Positions 25,377-35,397 of a stretch of 64,000 bases of DNA are shown here, in pieces (the first letter of the stretch is position 1; every line of letters starts with the position of its first letter). Position numbers and translations under genes: made by a program. The notes under the pieces were generated by a model. That model was not told the origin of the DNA. It ran no database searches and was given only the letters and a program-made list of their open reading frames with translations. This DNA comes from Staphylococcus carnosus (GTDB taxonomy: Bacteria > Bacillota > Bacilli > Staphylococcales > Staphylococcaceae), in NCBI RefSeq assembly GCF_900458435.1, contig NZ_UHCT01000001.1, forward strand, positions 186,001 through 250,000, given 5' to 3'.

Positions 25377-25434
25377 TTGGAAAATCAAAAAAATAAATTA
25401 TTGTGTTAAACTGACAATGATTATTTTAAAATTA

Positions 25435-25623
25435 TTAGAAAAAGAAGTGAAGAATTCTATAAAGTCCTAAACATAAGACAATGATTATAACTAATAAACG
25501 AGGTTTTGTGAAAATGATACTTTGTTTTTTTTCTTCATCTTCTTTAGGATTATAATTTCTTAATTCTTCTTCAATTTCTTGATTAATTTCTTCTAGACTT
25601 TTTTCATGATTATCATTAGACAT
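25435..25623 (-). CDS. small tail-anchored protein (62 aa)
   Basis: A charged helical N-terminal part (MSNDNHEKSLEEINQEIEEE) leads to one membrane helix at the C-terminus (LLVIIIVLCLGLYRILHFFF). GGAGGTTGATTAAT precedes ATG 25623; the longest frame starts 7 codons earlier. It runs divergent from the Mur ligase-like gene. The function is unknown. Confidence 0.6.
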   Translation of the reverse strand: MSNDNHEKSLEEINQEIEEELRNYNPKEDEEKKQSIIFTKPRLLVIIIVLCLGLYRILHFFF

Positions 25624-25686
25624 ATTAATCAACCTCCGATTCAATTGAATTTTATAATTTAAAAATACTTGGGAGTGAACAAAATT

Positions 25687-27714
25687 ATGTACACATTAAA
25701 GTCAATATCTGAAATATTGGATGCGGATTTATTAGACGCGGATAATAAAGAAAATAATATTATCAATGATTTTGAATATCAAATGTTACACGTCAAGTCC
25801 ACACAAACAGCATTTATTTCTATCAGTAAAACATCATGGCAGAATTATTTGAATAAATCAAAAGTAATGAACGACGGTAATAGTCAAATTCCAAAAGATG
25901 TTAAAGAAATAGGATTGATTATTACAGAATCATACGTAGAAGGCTTAGCTAAAAAAATCCCCCAAATTGTAGTGAAAAATTCTATTAAAGCAATGAAAAT
26001 ATTAGCGCTTTATATACGTAAAAACTATCGTAACCCGATTGTATGTATAACGGGCTCTATGGGAAAAAGTTCTACAAGATTAATGCTGACTGCTGCATTA
26101 GCTCCGTTGAAGGTACAAGAAAATAGAGGCAACAGCAATACTCGAAGTGCAATTTATTTACATATGTGCAAATTGGCTGCCAATCCGGATATAGCTATTT
26201 TTGAAACGTCACTTAATGCATTGAACAACCGAGGAAACATGGCGTCAGTTTTGAAACCGGATATAGCAATTGTTACAGGCATTGGATCGGCACATTTATC
26301 AACAATAGGTTCTACTGAAGAAATAGCAGAGTACAAGTCACGGATATTTGCAGGTTTAAACGAAAAAGGAATTGCCATATATAACGCAGATACATTACAC
26401 AATGCTTTTTTAAAAGATGTTGCGTTAAAACATACTTCAAAAGTTTACGGATATAGTACTGAAAATTCGAAAGCTGATTTATATACTGAGGAAATTACTC
26501 CAATCAGAAAAGCGGTAAAAGTAAAAACAAACGATGGCACCCATTTTACAGTACCTTCAGTAAGTAACGGTATGGTAGAAAACGCATTAGCAGTTTTATT
26601 GACGTTAAAACATTTGGATATAAATGTTGATGAAAAACTTGATAACTTAAGTAATACACAACTCTTTAAGAAAGTGCTAGAATTTAAAAATATTCATTCT
26701 GCAACTGAAAATGCTACTTTGTTAGATGACACACATAATGCATCATTACCGGCTATGATCAATGCAATACAAGCTTTTGATTCTCAAAGTAAATTTTTTG
26801 AAGGTCATAAAATTATTGCGTTAGGTCAAATTAGTGATTTGGGTGAACAAACAGATAATGTTCATGCAAAATTAGTTCCGATATTAGAGCAATCCAAAGC
26901 AGATTATATTTTGTGTATGGATGAACCGTTGCGTAAAGTAGTTAATAAAGTGAAAGGCAAACATATTACCTGGTATCGCAATGCACAATTATTACTACAA
27001 GATTTACGGCTTTTAATAAATCAAGATGCGCTTGTTTTGATGAAGTCTTCAGTAACAAAAACTGATTTTCCGAAGATAACCCGACAACTTTCTCCGTCTT
27101 TAGTAAATTATAGAAGAAGTGGAGCTGAAACTGAATTGTACGAAGAAATCATGCGCAATGGAGAAGCTTACTTGATATATAATCTTGACACCGAAGAAAT
27201 TGAAGAAGAAAAGAATAGAGACGGTTCTGCAACATTAGAAGGTCTTTCTCCATTGTTATATTATATTGATGCACAATCTAAAGAAAAAGAGAATTACGAA
27301 GTTTTTATGAATAAGTGGCCAACAAATAACAAAGAATTTTTTGAAGGCAGAAAAATCTCTTGGGAGGAACTGGTAGATTCTATGAAAGATTCACCACACC
27401 CGTCATTAGTATATCAACTTGCTCATGAATTATACCGGAATAATCGTGAGCGGAAACTATTTGTTGAAAAAATAATAAATAATTTAAGGTTATCTGATTC
27501 AAGTGCAATTAATTTAACGGGTAGATATCGTAGGAAAGAACGTCAAACATTCAATGTAAATGATTTGTTAAGTTTGTTAAAAGAATATAAAGTTACATTG
27601 TTGAAAAATGACAGCTTTGTGATAGGAGATTATGGTCATCACGGTTTCGTTAAAAAAGAAGATAAAGTAGTTTTATTTACTGGGTTAACGGATATAGAAC
27701 AATTGAATAATTAA
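25687..27714 (+). CDS. Mur ligase family protein with long C-terminal extension
   Basis: A 675-aa ATP-dependent amide ligase-like protein. Residues 1-110 resemble a MurF-like N-terminal domain. The ATP loop GSMGKSSTR lies near residue 117, then ENRGNSNTRSA, FETSLNALNNRG and GIGSAHLSTIGSTEEIAEYKS, the usual Mur ligase central signatures. DDTHNASLPAM near residue 350 starts the C-terminal ligase domain, and a further 200 residues after about 470 are of unknown fold. Such long versions are known for cell-surface or wall-associated amino acid ligations (poly-gamma-glutamate or cyanophycin synthetase-like). The acceptor here is unknown. ATG 25687 follows TTGGGAGTGA; a TTG at 25669 would overlap the SD. 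The strong terminator at 27727 ends it. Confidence 0.85.
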   Translation: MYTLKSISEILDADLLDADNKENNIINDFEYQMLHVKSTQTAFISISKTSWQNYLNKSKVMNDGNSQIPKDVKEIGLIITESYVEGLAKKIPQIVVKNSIKAMKILALYIRKNYRNPIVCITGSMGKSSTRLMLTAALAPLKVQENRGNSNTRSAIYLHMCKLAANPDIAIFETSLNALNNRGNMASVLKPDIAIVTGIGSAHLSTIGSTEEIAEYKSRIFAGLNEKGIAIYNADTLHNAFLKDVALKHTSKVYGYSTENSKADLYTEEITPIRKAVKVKTNDGTHFTVPSVSNGMVENALAVLLTLKHLDINVDEKLDNLSNTQLFKKVLEFKNIHSATENATLLDDTHNASLPAMINAIQAFDSQSKFFEGHKIIALGQISDLGEQTDNVHAKLVPILEQSKADYILCMDEPLRKVVNKVKGKHITWYRNAQLLLQDLRLLINQDALVLMKSSVTKTDFPKITRQLSPSLVNYRRSGAETELYEEIMRNGEAYLIYNLDTEEIEEEKNRDGSATLEGLSPLLYYIDAQSKEKENYEVFMNKWPTNNKEFFEGRKISWEELVDSMKDSPHPSLVYQLAHELYRNNRERKLFVEKIINNLRLSDSSAINLTGRYRRKERQTFNVNDLLSLLKEYKVTLLKNDSFVIGDYGHHGFVKKEDKVVLFTGLTDIEQLNN

Positions 27715-27726
27715 ACGTAATCAAAT

Positions 27727-27756
27727 AAAACTCGGAATTATTTCCGAGTTTTTATT
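27727..27756 (+). terminator. intrinsic terminator
   Basis: AAAACTCGGAA/TTCCGAGTTTT with loop TTAT, then further T residues. Confidence 0.88.
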
Positions 27757-28007
27757 TAATTAAATAAAATGTGGCGAATTATCGACAAATCATTAGTAGT
27801 TGGAAGTTATAATATAAAAATAAATATGCGTTGAACCATTGAAACAATCACAATTTAATAGGGTGTCGAATAATATCTGGCCTATTAAACTAAATTATTT
27901 ACAAATATTCACTTTTAAATAATTGTAAAAAATAAAGAAAACTCTTTTGATTAGTTGAGCACTTGTGTTAATCTACAAACGTAAGTTTATATCTTAGGAG
28001 GGATTTT

Positions 28008-30662
28008 TTGGAAAATAATGACTTTTTCAAAAGCAGAAAGAATCGTTATTCGATTCGTAAGATGACAGCAGGAGCCGCGTCTATCATCGTGGGGATTACA
28101 TTATTTGGGAACGCACATGCTGCTCAAGCTGCAGAGCAAACAGACAACGGGGACACTAAAGCACAAACGAGTACACAAACAACGGCTGATTCTACTAAAC
28201 AGACAGTAGGTAATAATTCATCGGCAACTTCTGAAAACACTAATCTAGTAGAACAAAACACTAACGTAACTTCACAAAACTCATCCAATGACACAACTGC
28301 ACAAAGCCAACTTGATAATACTAAAACACAAACACAACAAGCTCAATCACCTAATGAACAATCTAGTCAACCCAATCCTGAAGATTCTGTAGGAGAAAAA
28401 TCACAACCGGTAACACAAAATGCGCCTACTACATCAGAACAAAAAACAGAAAATACAGCTAATGAAAATTCTTCAGTTCAAGAAACTAACAACCAAACGA
28501 AAGAACAAAAAACAGATCAAACTGATCAATCACAATTAGTGAAAGAAAACCAAACAAATTCTGAGACTATCAACCAGACGAAAGAACAAGTCCAACCATC
28601 GGAACAAAAAACTGATAGTACTGAAGCAACAAAAAATCAAAGATCTGACCAAACAACTTCATTAGCAACACCGAAAGATGAAGTAGAATCAAATCCAGAA
28701 AATAATGCAGAGGCGACAAAACCTGTAACATCAGTAGATAAAAATACTAATGATAATCCAATAGTATCTAAAAACCAAGATTCAACAGCATCTCGAGTAG
28801 AAGCACCACAAACAGACAGTTCTAATCCGGTTGAAACAACTGTACCAGAACCATTCAGTGCACCTGTTGGAGAAACAACAAAATCTCTAGAAGAACAAAA
28901 TCCAGTGAACCAATCAGAAGGTCAAAAAGCCTTGTCTACATCACAACAACCGGTAGATAACGGGGCAGAAACAGATGTACCAAATGAAAATCCTTCATTT
29001 GATCCTAATAGTTCTGCAGTTACAGATGCTAACAACCCTTCATTAGGTAATGTAGAAACTAATGCAGATAGTTTAAAAGCTGCTTCAGACGCAGTCAAAA
29101 ATTATTCAAATCAAAAAGATAGTACTGAAGTTCAAGCGACACCACCAAGAACATTTGCAAGATTCAGTTCATTGAGTCAACCGGCTTCTACTTCTAGCAA
29201 TGCTAGTGCTCAAACTTTTTCAGCACAAGCAGCACCAGTTGATGCTACAGCACAAGCCGCTCCAGCTGGAACTAACGTAAATGATCAAGTAACTGCTTCT
29301 AATTACAAACTATCGACAAAAACAGTTGATGCAAATGATAGTGGTAGCACAGACATGAGTGTTGATTTAAGCGTAGCTGATTCTGTAAAATCAGGTGATT
29401 ATTTTACAGTTCAATTCCCGAAATACTTAAACTATTTTGGAAACAGTACGCCACAAAGTACTAAAATTCCAGATTTAATGAACGGGGATCAAGTAGTTGC
29501 TTCAGGTGCCTTCAATCCTGATGACAATTCTTTAACTTATACATTTACAGATTATGTTGATACTCACGATAACGTGACAGGCAGTTTCAACTTGCCATTA
29601 TGGGCAGATAGAAATAATGCTAAAGATTCTGGAAATTATCCTGTAACTACAACTGTTGCTGGTGAAGCGTTTAATGATAATGTTCAAATTAATTACAGAA
29701 CTAATGATTCACAACTATCATCAAATATTGACTCATTTATCACACATACTGACCAAGCAACTGGTGATTATCAACAAGTTATATATGTAAATCCACAAGG
29801 CAAAGAAGCTTATAATACTAAAGTGAATTTATATAATTATTGGCCAAACCAAAACACACCGGGTGATAGTTCGGCTCAATTGAATCCTGACGTTACAAGC
29901 TACAAAATTTATGAAGTTCGAAATGGACAAGAAATGTACCCAAGTTATTATCTTGATGAAAATAACCCAAATTTAGTTGACGTAACTGATTGGAATAATC
30001 AAGATTATAACTTTAATCCGACATATTCAACAGATGCAAATGGCGGAGAAGTTTTAACATTAGATTTCCAAAATTTAACTTCCAATGGTAGTCAATATAT
30101 TATTGTTTTAGATAGCAAATCAGAAAATGGTAATCGTGAATCGATTAAAACTAGAGTTGAAATGTCTTCTGATGTAACACCTGACGGACAAGGACATAAT
30201 TATTATACGTGGGATAATGAAAATATATACTTACAAGGATCTGGTGAAGCAATAGGTGATGACACTGATGCCGACGCTGATGCGGATGCCGATGCGGACG
30301 CCGACGCCGATGCTGATGCTGACTCAGATGCGGATGCTGACTCAGATGCTGATGCTGATGCTGACTCAGATGCTGATGCTGACTCAGATGCTGATGCTGA
30401 TGCTGACTCAGATGCGGATGCTGATGCTGACTCAGATGCTGACGCAGACTCAGATGCAGATGCCGACGCTGACGCTGATGGTGATCATCCAGGTGAGCCG
30501 CATCATGATACAGATGGAGATAATGGCCATCATGGTTCAGGTGATAAAGAATTACCAGATACGGGTAATGATAATAAACAAGCTGGATTATTCGGTGGCT
30601 TGTTTGCAGCACTAGGTTCTGCATTATTATTCGGACGCCGTAAGAAAGATAAAAAGGAATAA
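28008..30662 (+). CDS. Sdr-type LPXTG adhesin with Asp-Ala/Asp-Ser repeats
   Basis: An 884-aa MSCRAMM-like surface protein that starts at TTG 28008 after TAGGAGG. Order: YSIRK-type signal peptide ([17 protein letters not shown], residues 13-29; cleavage near AHAAQA), a low-complexity Gln/Asn/Thr/Ser-rich N1 region to about residue 420, then two Ig-like adhesive domains. N2 contains TYTFTDYVD near residue 512, the conserved motif of the dock-lock-latch ligand mechanism. N3 follows to about residue 740. A repeat of Asp-Ala and Asp-Ser dipeptides spans 30268-30480, then LPDTG, a hydrophobic helix and a KKDKKE tail for sortase A anchoring. The repeat is Ala-dominated, unlike the Ser-Asp of S. aureus Sdr proteins. 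The ligand is unknown (fibrinogen or another matrix protein is typical). Confidence 0.9.
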   Translation: MENNDFFKSRKNRYSIRKMTAGAASIIVGITLFGNAHAAQAAEQTDNGDTKAQTSTQTTADSTKQTVGNNSSATSENTNLVEQNTNVTSQNSSNDTTAQSQLDNTKTQTQQAQSPNEQSSQPNPEDSVGEKSQPVTQNAPTTSEQKTENTANENSSVQETNNQTKEQKTDQTDQSQLVKENQTNSETINQTKEQVQPSEQKTDSTEATKNQRSDQTTSLATPKDEVESNPENNAEATKPVTSVDKNTNDNPIVSKNQDSTASRVEAPQTDSSNPVETTVPEPFSAPVGETTKSLEEQNPVNQSEGQKALSTSQQPVDNGAETDVPNENPSFDPNSSAVTDANNPSLGNVETNADSLKAASDAVKNYSNQKDSTEVQATPPRTFARFSSLSQPASTSSNASAQTFSAQAAPVDATAQAAPAGTNVNDQVTASNYKLSTKTVDANDSGSTDMSVDLSVADSVKSGDYFTVQFPKYLNYFGNSTPQSTKIPDLMNGDQVVASGAFNPDDNSLTYTFTDYVDTHDNVTGSFNLPLWADRNNAKDSGNYPVTTTVAGEAFNDNVQINYRTNDSQLSSNIDSFITHTDQATGDYQQVIYVNPQGKEAYNTKVNLYNYWPNQNTPGDSSAQLNPDVTSYKIYEVRNGQEMYPSYYLDENNPNLVDVTDWNNQDYNFNPTYSTDANGGEVLTLDFQNLTSNGSQYIIVLDSKSENGNRESIKTRVEMSSDVTPDGQGHNYYTWDNENIYLQGSGEAIGDDTDADADADADADADADADADSDADADSDADADADSDADADSDADADADSDADADADSDADADSDADADADADGDHPGEPHHDTDGDNGHHGSGDKELPDTGNDNKQAGLFGGLFAALGSALLFGRRKKDKKE
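30268..30480 (+). repeat. tandem GA(T/C)-GC(N) / GACTCA hexamer repeats in Sdr stalk
   Basis: Six-base units encoding Asp-Ala or Asp-Ser are arranged in higher-order units of 12 and 18 bp ([10 protein letters not shown]). Slippage or recombination could change stalk length between strains. The minus-strand frame over it is His/Gln-rich and is not a gene. Confidence 0.9.
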
Positions 30663-30676
30663 AATCATTTAAATAG

Positions 30677-30706
30677 AGGGCTGGACTTTGTTCCGGCCCT
30701 TTTTAT
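30677..30706 (+). terminator. intrinsic terminator of the Sdr gene
   Basis: AGGGCTGGA/TTCCGGCCCT (one T-G pair), then TTTTT. Confidence 0.88.
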
Positions 30707-30732
30707 ACATATAGAAGAAGGGGATTGAACTC

Positions 30733-32362
30733 ATGAATATAACCAACGAAGTTGAACATATTTTACAAAAAGCAGAGAAGGATTTATTAGGTAGAGATTA
30801 TATTTTGTCAGTTTAGGAAATCCGAATATGAAGGCAACAATAAAGCTTTTGAAACACCCCTCGAATATTAAAAGAGATATCATCAAACAATATGAACAAT
30901 TTAAGAAGAAAGCAGGGAAATTTCCTGAATGGATTAAAATAGACTTTGTTTATTATCTTGAAGAAGCATCTTTTGATGATGTTAGAAAAGAACTGGAAGA
31001 CACTAGACGTAATTATGTGGATTTCGGAATCGCATTAGATAGTAATTGGAATCATGCTTTTATGGCTGAAGAGATAAACATTAATGCATTTGTACGTCCA
31101 ACTAAAGATAAAAAATCTTTTTTCTTATCTGAAGATAATATCAATAACTACTTGAAAAAGTATACAAAACAAATGAACGCATTTAGACATAAAGATTATG
31201 AAGGGAAAAATATTACAAAGTTTTATACTAAAGGTTATTTTATCGAAGGAAATGAAGTGTTTGAGTTAGGAGCAGAAGGTCGAGAAAAAGGTCTGAGAAA
31301 AGTAACAAATCTTTCTAAAGAAATTGATAAAATGATTGAAACGTCGACGAAGCACTTACAAAATGAACTGGAGCCAAATGGCAAATTTAATTACGGTTAC
31401 TTCCCGCACTTTGATAAAAAAATCAGCTTTTATAATAACTTGAGACATTCATCATCTACTTATGCCATGATTGAAGGGCTTAACTATTTAGGAGAAGGTG
31501 TGACAGTTGCGGAGAAAGCTATTGATTACATCATCAACAATTATCTTTTTGAACAAAGTGGGTAGGTCATATATTTGATGATACTAAGAATATCAACGAA
31601 ATTAAGTTGGGACAAAACGCAGCATTTATCTTTGCGGTTTGTGAATATCTGCAAATTAAACCTGATCATCCTGAATATTTAGCAGCTGCACAAAAAGTAG
31701 CAGAGGGTATCTTAACGATGATTGATTCAGAAACTGCTCAAACTGTTCATGTGTTGAATTATCCGACACTAGAAGTTAAAGAAAAATTCCGTGTGATTTA
31801 CTACGATGGAGAAGCTGCTTTGGCATTGTTGCGTTTGTACCAAATTGATAAAAATCCTAGATGGCTTGAAACAGTCAAAGCGATGTTTGAACGATTTATT
31901 CACTTGAAATATTGGCAATATCATGATCATTGGCTTGGATACTGTACGAATGAACTAATTCAAATTGCTCCTGAACAAAAATACATTGAATTCGGTATTC
32001 GAAACGTTTCGAGTTATCTTGATTATATTAAAAATAGAATTACAACATTTCCTACTTTCATGGAAATGTTAATGGCAACCTATCATATTATCGCAAAAGC
32101 GCGTGAAAAAGGATTTGGAAAAGTAGTCGATAAATTGATTAATGTTGATGAACTTATTGATACTATCCACACCCGTGCAAATTACCAACGTACAGGTTAT
32201 TTCTATCCAGAACTCGCAATGTATTTTAAAAATCCTGAAAGAATCTTAGGTTCATTCTTTATTAAACACCATGGTTATCGTGTAAGGATTGATGATATTG
32301 AACACTATGTATCAGGTTATGTTCAATATCAACAAGTTTTTAAAGAAGAAAATAATTCATGA
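30733..32362 (+). pseudogene. alpha/alpha-barrel-like hypothetical protein, two frameshifts
   Basis: Three frames read as one 541-aa protein. The ATG (30733) follows AAGGGGATTGA, and frame 1 ends in GRDYILSV-stop at 30814. Adding one T to the TTTT run gives DYIFVSLGNPN and joins frame 2. Frame 2 (to 31565) ends in EQSG-stop. Adding one G to the GGG run gives QSGVGHIFDD and joins frame 3 (to 32362). Features: RHSSSTYAMIEG near residue 215, then YYDGEAALALLRLY near 340, and HDHWLGYCTNE. This repeated helical-pair composition fits an alpha/alpha-toroid fold such as N-acylglucosamine epimerase-like proteins, but I cannot assign the family. Both lesions are single-base losses in short homopolymers. 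Confidence 0.75.
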
Positions 32363-32524
32363 AAATAATTCATCTACTGATACTTTGAATTGTTTTGCTA
32401 TTCGAAAAGCCAAACTTAACTCAAAATCGTATTTATTTTTTCAATTGCATTAATGGTATGTATCAAGACACTAACACTTTTGCTAAGTAAGTCTTGAGAC
32501 ATACCATTTTGTTTTGCAAAGAAA

Positions 32525-32728
32525 TTAATCCTTAACTGTGTATTTGCGTTTAATAAGAAAATAATTAGTAACTAAAAATAATAGTGCAACTACTATTATA
32601 GAGGCTTCAGGAAATTTAAGTAATAAATTTCTGGAATCATCTGTTACTCCCACTATTCTAAGCAATAAAGCAAAGAGCACAAAATAAAAGATTCCTACAA
32701 AACTTTTCGCCAATACTTCAGCAAACAT
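32525..32728 (-). CDS. small two-helix membrane protein (67 aa)
   Basis: Two hydrophobic segments (residues 7-28 and 43-61) and a basic tail (KRKYTVKD). The SD is weak (AAGATGA at distance). It lies 18 bp after the 38-aa frame and downstream of the monooxygenase on the same strand, so it may belong to the TPP-controlled operon. The function is unknown. Confidence 0.45.
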   Translation of the reverse strand: MFAEVLAKSFVGIFYFVLFALLLRIVGVTDDSRNLLLKFPEASIIVVALLFLVTNYFLIKRKYTVKD

Positions 32729-32746
32729 TATTTTTTCACGTTCATC

Positions 32747-32863
32747 TTATCGTTTTGATTTCCGACCATTGATATTAGAGATGTTACTAGGTAATAGATT
32801 GTGTGTTAACCAAGTCCATAAAACACTAAATAAAAAAATAATAATTATAGATGTGACTTTCAT
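32747..32863 (-). CDS. small membrane peptide (38 aa)
   Basis: A 38-codon frame starting MKVTSIIIIFLFSVLWTWLT, with one hydrophobic helix and a basic tail. It has a strong SD (AAGGAGTTTCTAAG) and starts 13 bp after the LLM monooxygenase stop (32876), so it is probably translated from the same mRNA. It is too short for most gene callers. The function is unknown. Confidence 0.5.
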   Translation of the reverse strand: MKVTSIIIIFLFSVLWTWLTHNLLPSNISNINGRKSKR

Positions 32864-32875
32864 CTTAGAAACTCC

Positions 32876-34180
32876 TTATACTCCTAAATGCTGTCTGAAC
32901 GTTGAACCTTCATATTCCTTACGATACAGTCCGCGTTTCTGCATTTCTGGTACAATTAAATCAACAAAATCTTCAAGGCTGCCAGGTAATGTGGGTGGCA
33001 TTAAATTAAAACCATCTGCTACACCTTCATTGAACCAATGCTCCATTTCATCCACAATTTCTTCTGGTGTACCAATCAATGTTAAATGACCGCCACCCGC
33101 ATTCAAGTAACCTAATAATTCACGTACTGTGGGATTCGTATCATTAATAATTTCTAATACTGTTTCATAGCGTCCTACAGGTCCGGTGAAATCTTCAACT
33201 GGTGGTAAGTCTGGTACTTTTTTATCTAGTTCCCACTCAGTGCAGTCTTGTTGAACGAAAAAACTTAATTGTTTTAATGCTGTTTCAATCGGTAACTTAT
33301 CATCTAAAGCTGCTTTCTTTTCTAAAGCTTCTTCATGAGTTTTACCAACATAAGTGACTAAACCTGGAAAGATTTTAAGACTCCGGTCAGTGTCGTCTTG
33401 TTTAGCAATTTCAGCATCCATGCGCTTTCTGAAATTTCTCGCTTGTTTAATATTCCATGAAACAGAATAAACTGCATCTGCATATTTAACTGCTAGAGCT
33501 ACACCTTGTTTTGAAGCGCCAGCTTGCATTGAGACAGGTTTGCCTTGTGGACTGCTTGGCGTGGAAAGAGGGCCTTTTACTGCGAAATTAACTCCTTTAT
33601 GATTAAAAGGCTGAATCTTTTCAGAATCGACCAACTTATTTGCTTCACGATTATGTTTAAAATCTTTTGGATGCCATGATTCAAAAGCAGCATTCATTAC
33701 ATCTGCAAATTCATCTGCAATAGCGTATCTTTCATCATGATTCGGCAACTCTGTCATTCCGTGATTTTTGGCTTCAAGATCTGTCATTGAAGTGACTAAA
33801 TTCCATCCAACACGTCCACCAGAAATATGGTCGAGACTTAATAATTGTCTTGCAGCTGTATAAGGATTAGAAAATGTACTTGAAATTGTTGAAACCAAGC
33901 CGACATGGTTTGTTACTTGTGAAATAGCTGTCAAATTGACAATTGGATCAAACCAAAATGCGGGCATTGTTGTATCATCTTTAGCAGGAAAAGACTGATT
34001 ATCAGCAAAAAAGACGGCATCAAATAAACCGCGTTCTGCAGTTTGTGCTAACTCTTGATAGTAAGCAATATCTCCAATACGTTCTATACTTGAATCAGGC
34101 ATGAGCCATGCTGCTTGGTGATGACCAGAACCAAAAATAAGAATACCGATATGCAGTTGTTTATCTTTCTGCTCGGACAT
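32876..34180 (-). CDS. LLM class flavin-dependent monooxygenase (NtaA/SnaA/DszA family)
   Basis: A 434-aa luciferase-like monooxygenase that uses reduced FMN and O2. The family hallmarks are HQAAWLMPDSS near residue 20, the flavin-contact FADNQSF near 58, TSTISSTFSNPYTAARQL-like region near 100 (SVSGGRVGWNLVTS type motif: ISGGRVGWNLVTS), AGASKQGVALAVKYADAVY near 220, and GTPEEIVDEMEHWF near 365. Related enzymes oxidise nitrilotriacetate, dibenzothiophene sulfone or pristinamycin precursors. The TPP riboswitch upstream suggests a thiamine-related substrate here. It lies about 100 bp downstream of the SDR pseudogene, with SD CCGAGGTGA. Confidence 0.88.
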   Translation of the reverse strand: MSEQKDKQLHIGILIFGSGHHQAAWLMPDSSIERIGDIAYYQELAQTAERGLFDAVFFADNQSFPAKDDTTMPAFWFDPIVNLTAISQVTNHVGLVSTISSTFSNPYTAARQLLSLDHISGGRVGWNLVTSMTDLEAKNHGMTELPNHDERYAIADEFADVMNAAFESWHPKDFKHNREANKLVDSEKIQPFNHKGVNFAVKGPLSTPSSPQGKPVSMQAGASKQGVALAVKYADAVYSVSWNIKQARNFRKRMDAEIAKQDDTDRSLKIFPGLVTYVGKTHEEALEKKAALDDKLPIETALKQLSFFVQQDCTEWELDKKVPDLPPVEDFTGPVGRYETVLEIINDTNPTVRELLGYLNAGGGHLTLIGTPEEIVDEMEHWFNEGVADGFNLMPPTLPGSLEDFVDLIVPEMQKRGLYRKEYEGSTFRQHLGV

Positions 34181-34286
34181 TACTTTTCACCTCGGATTAA
34201 TTATTTTAAAAGAATAATAAAGAGGGAGAATAAGCTCTCCCTAATAAATTTGGTCTATAGAAAAATGTGATTTCGAAAGCACATTC

Positions 34287-35039
34287 TTAATTCATCGTTA
34301 AACCACCATCTACTGTGATGTTTTGTCCAGTAATACCTTTAGCTTATTCTGATACAAGATAAGCTACCGTATTGGCAACATCTTTAGGTGTTGTCACTTT
34401 TTTCAAAGGTGTAGATTGTGCAATTAAATCAAAAACTTCTGGTGTAGTTACAGCACTTGCATCTGTTGTTTTCAAAAGTCCTCCTGAAACAACATTTGCT
34501 GTAATACCATATTGTCCTAATTCAGCTGCGATATTGCGTGTGAAGCCGATTAAAGCAGCTTTTGCAGTAGTGTACTCATGGTATGGAACAACAGGATTTT
34601 GATAAAGGTTAGTTCCAATGCTTACAATGCTTCCGCTTTGATGTTCAATAAATTGAGGAACGACGCTTTGAACAACATTGAAAGCTGCTTTTAATGTGCC
34701 GTCAATTTGTTGTTGGTAGTCTTCCCAACTCATATCAGGGAAAGCTTTTTGTGCTGTTGGATCAAATTTAAATCCAACAAGTGCATTATTGACGACCGCA
34801 TCAATTTGACCAAACTTCTCAGTTCCTTCTTTTACTAATTGGTCTACTTCTTTGCGATTAGTTACATCTGCTTGCAATGCAATAGCTTTTTCATTTCCAA
34901 TTTCTTGCGCGAGTTGTTCAGCAGCTTCTTTACTTTGGTTATAATCGATGATGATGTTGAAACCTTGTTCAGCAAGCGTTTTGCTGATTACTTGACCTAG
35001 CCCGCGTGCACCGCCTGTTACGAGTACTGTTCTTGCCAT
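34287..35039 (-). pseudogene. SDR family oxidoreductase with premature stop
   Basis: The reading frame covers a classical SDR: VTGGARGLGQVI near residue 6-16 (cofactor loop), NNALVG near 83, IVSIGTN near 137, and YTTAK (Tyr, Lys) near 155. A TAA (34344-34346) interrupts the expected last strand. The next codons in the same frame encode AKGITGQNITVDGGLTMN, then a natural stop at 34287, so the missing 18 residues are exactly the conserved SDR C-terminus. One substitution (for example from CAA or TAC) would explain it. ATG 35039 follows AAAGGGAG. Truncation removes part of the dimer or cofactor fold, so activity is doubtful. It is the first gene behind the TPP riboswitch. Confidence 0.75.
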
Positions 35040-35072
35040 ATTCATCCGCTCCCTTTTTCTATAAATGAACAT

Positions 35073-35104
35073 AAAAAATACGCATGATTACTAAAATCAG
35101 CGTA
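35073..35104 (-). terminator. regulated terminator of the TPP riboswitch
   Basis: On the minus strand TACGC-TGATT-TTAGT-AATCA-T-GCGTA is followed by TTTTTT directly before the SDR gene. Its 5' arm (CCTACGCT, 35099-35106) is complementary to AGCGTAGG in the aptamer (35170-35177 on the opposite strand), so aptamer folding and antitermination are mutually exclusive. Confidence 0.75.
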
Positions 35105-35159
35105 GGCAGAGAGCAGTCTGCACTCTGTATAAAAACAAATCAGAACATACTGCGGTTAT

Positions 35160-35252
35160 CTCACACTTTCCTACGCTAGTTTCAGCTAGATCAGGTTCAA
35201 AGGGTCTGAGGAAATCCTCATCTCAGTTTAAAAAACACCCCTAGTGCGTATT
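35160..35252 (-). promoter_or_regulatory. TPP (thiamine pyrophosphate) riboswitch
   Basis: On the minus strand the THI-element core is clear: CACTAGGGGTG, then CTGAGATGAGG, CCTCAGACCC, TTTGAACCTGATCTAGCT and AACTAGCGTAGGAAAGTG. It lies upstream of the SDR and LLM monooxygenase genes and leads into the regulated terminator. TPP binding should stabilise the terminator and turn the operon off. Confidence 0.92.
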
Positions 35253-35397
35253 GTTTTGTTACTTTCAATGTAGCTTGATTTTGTAAGCGTGTCAAGAAAG
35301 GCTATAACTAACATTTGAAGCGTGAAAACAAGATAGTGAAAGTGTTATGATAGAAAAGAATTCTAGCAGATAATTTTAGATGAATGGAGGGATTTGA

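Noticed and set aside
30268..30480. Possible CRISPR-like array in the Sdr gene
   Set aside because: Coding, in-frame dipeptide repeats with no spacers.
30256..30615. Plus-strand frame (MLMLTQM-type) over the Sdr repeats
   Set aside because: An alternative frame of the repeat; the LPXTG protein explains the region.
30151..30624. Long minus-strand frame rich in His and Gln over the Sdr repeats
   Set aside because: It is the antisense shadow of the GAT/GCT/GAC repeats; no SD and no homology.
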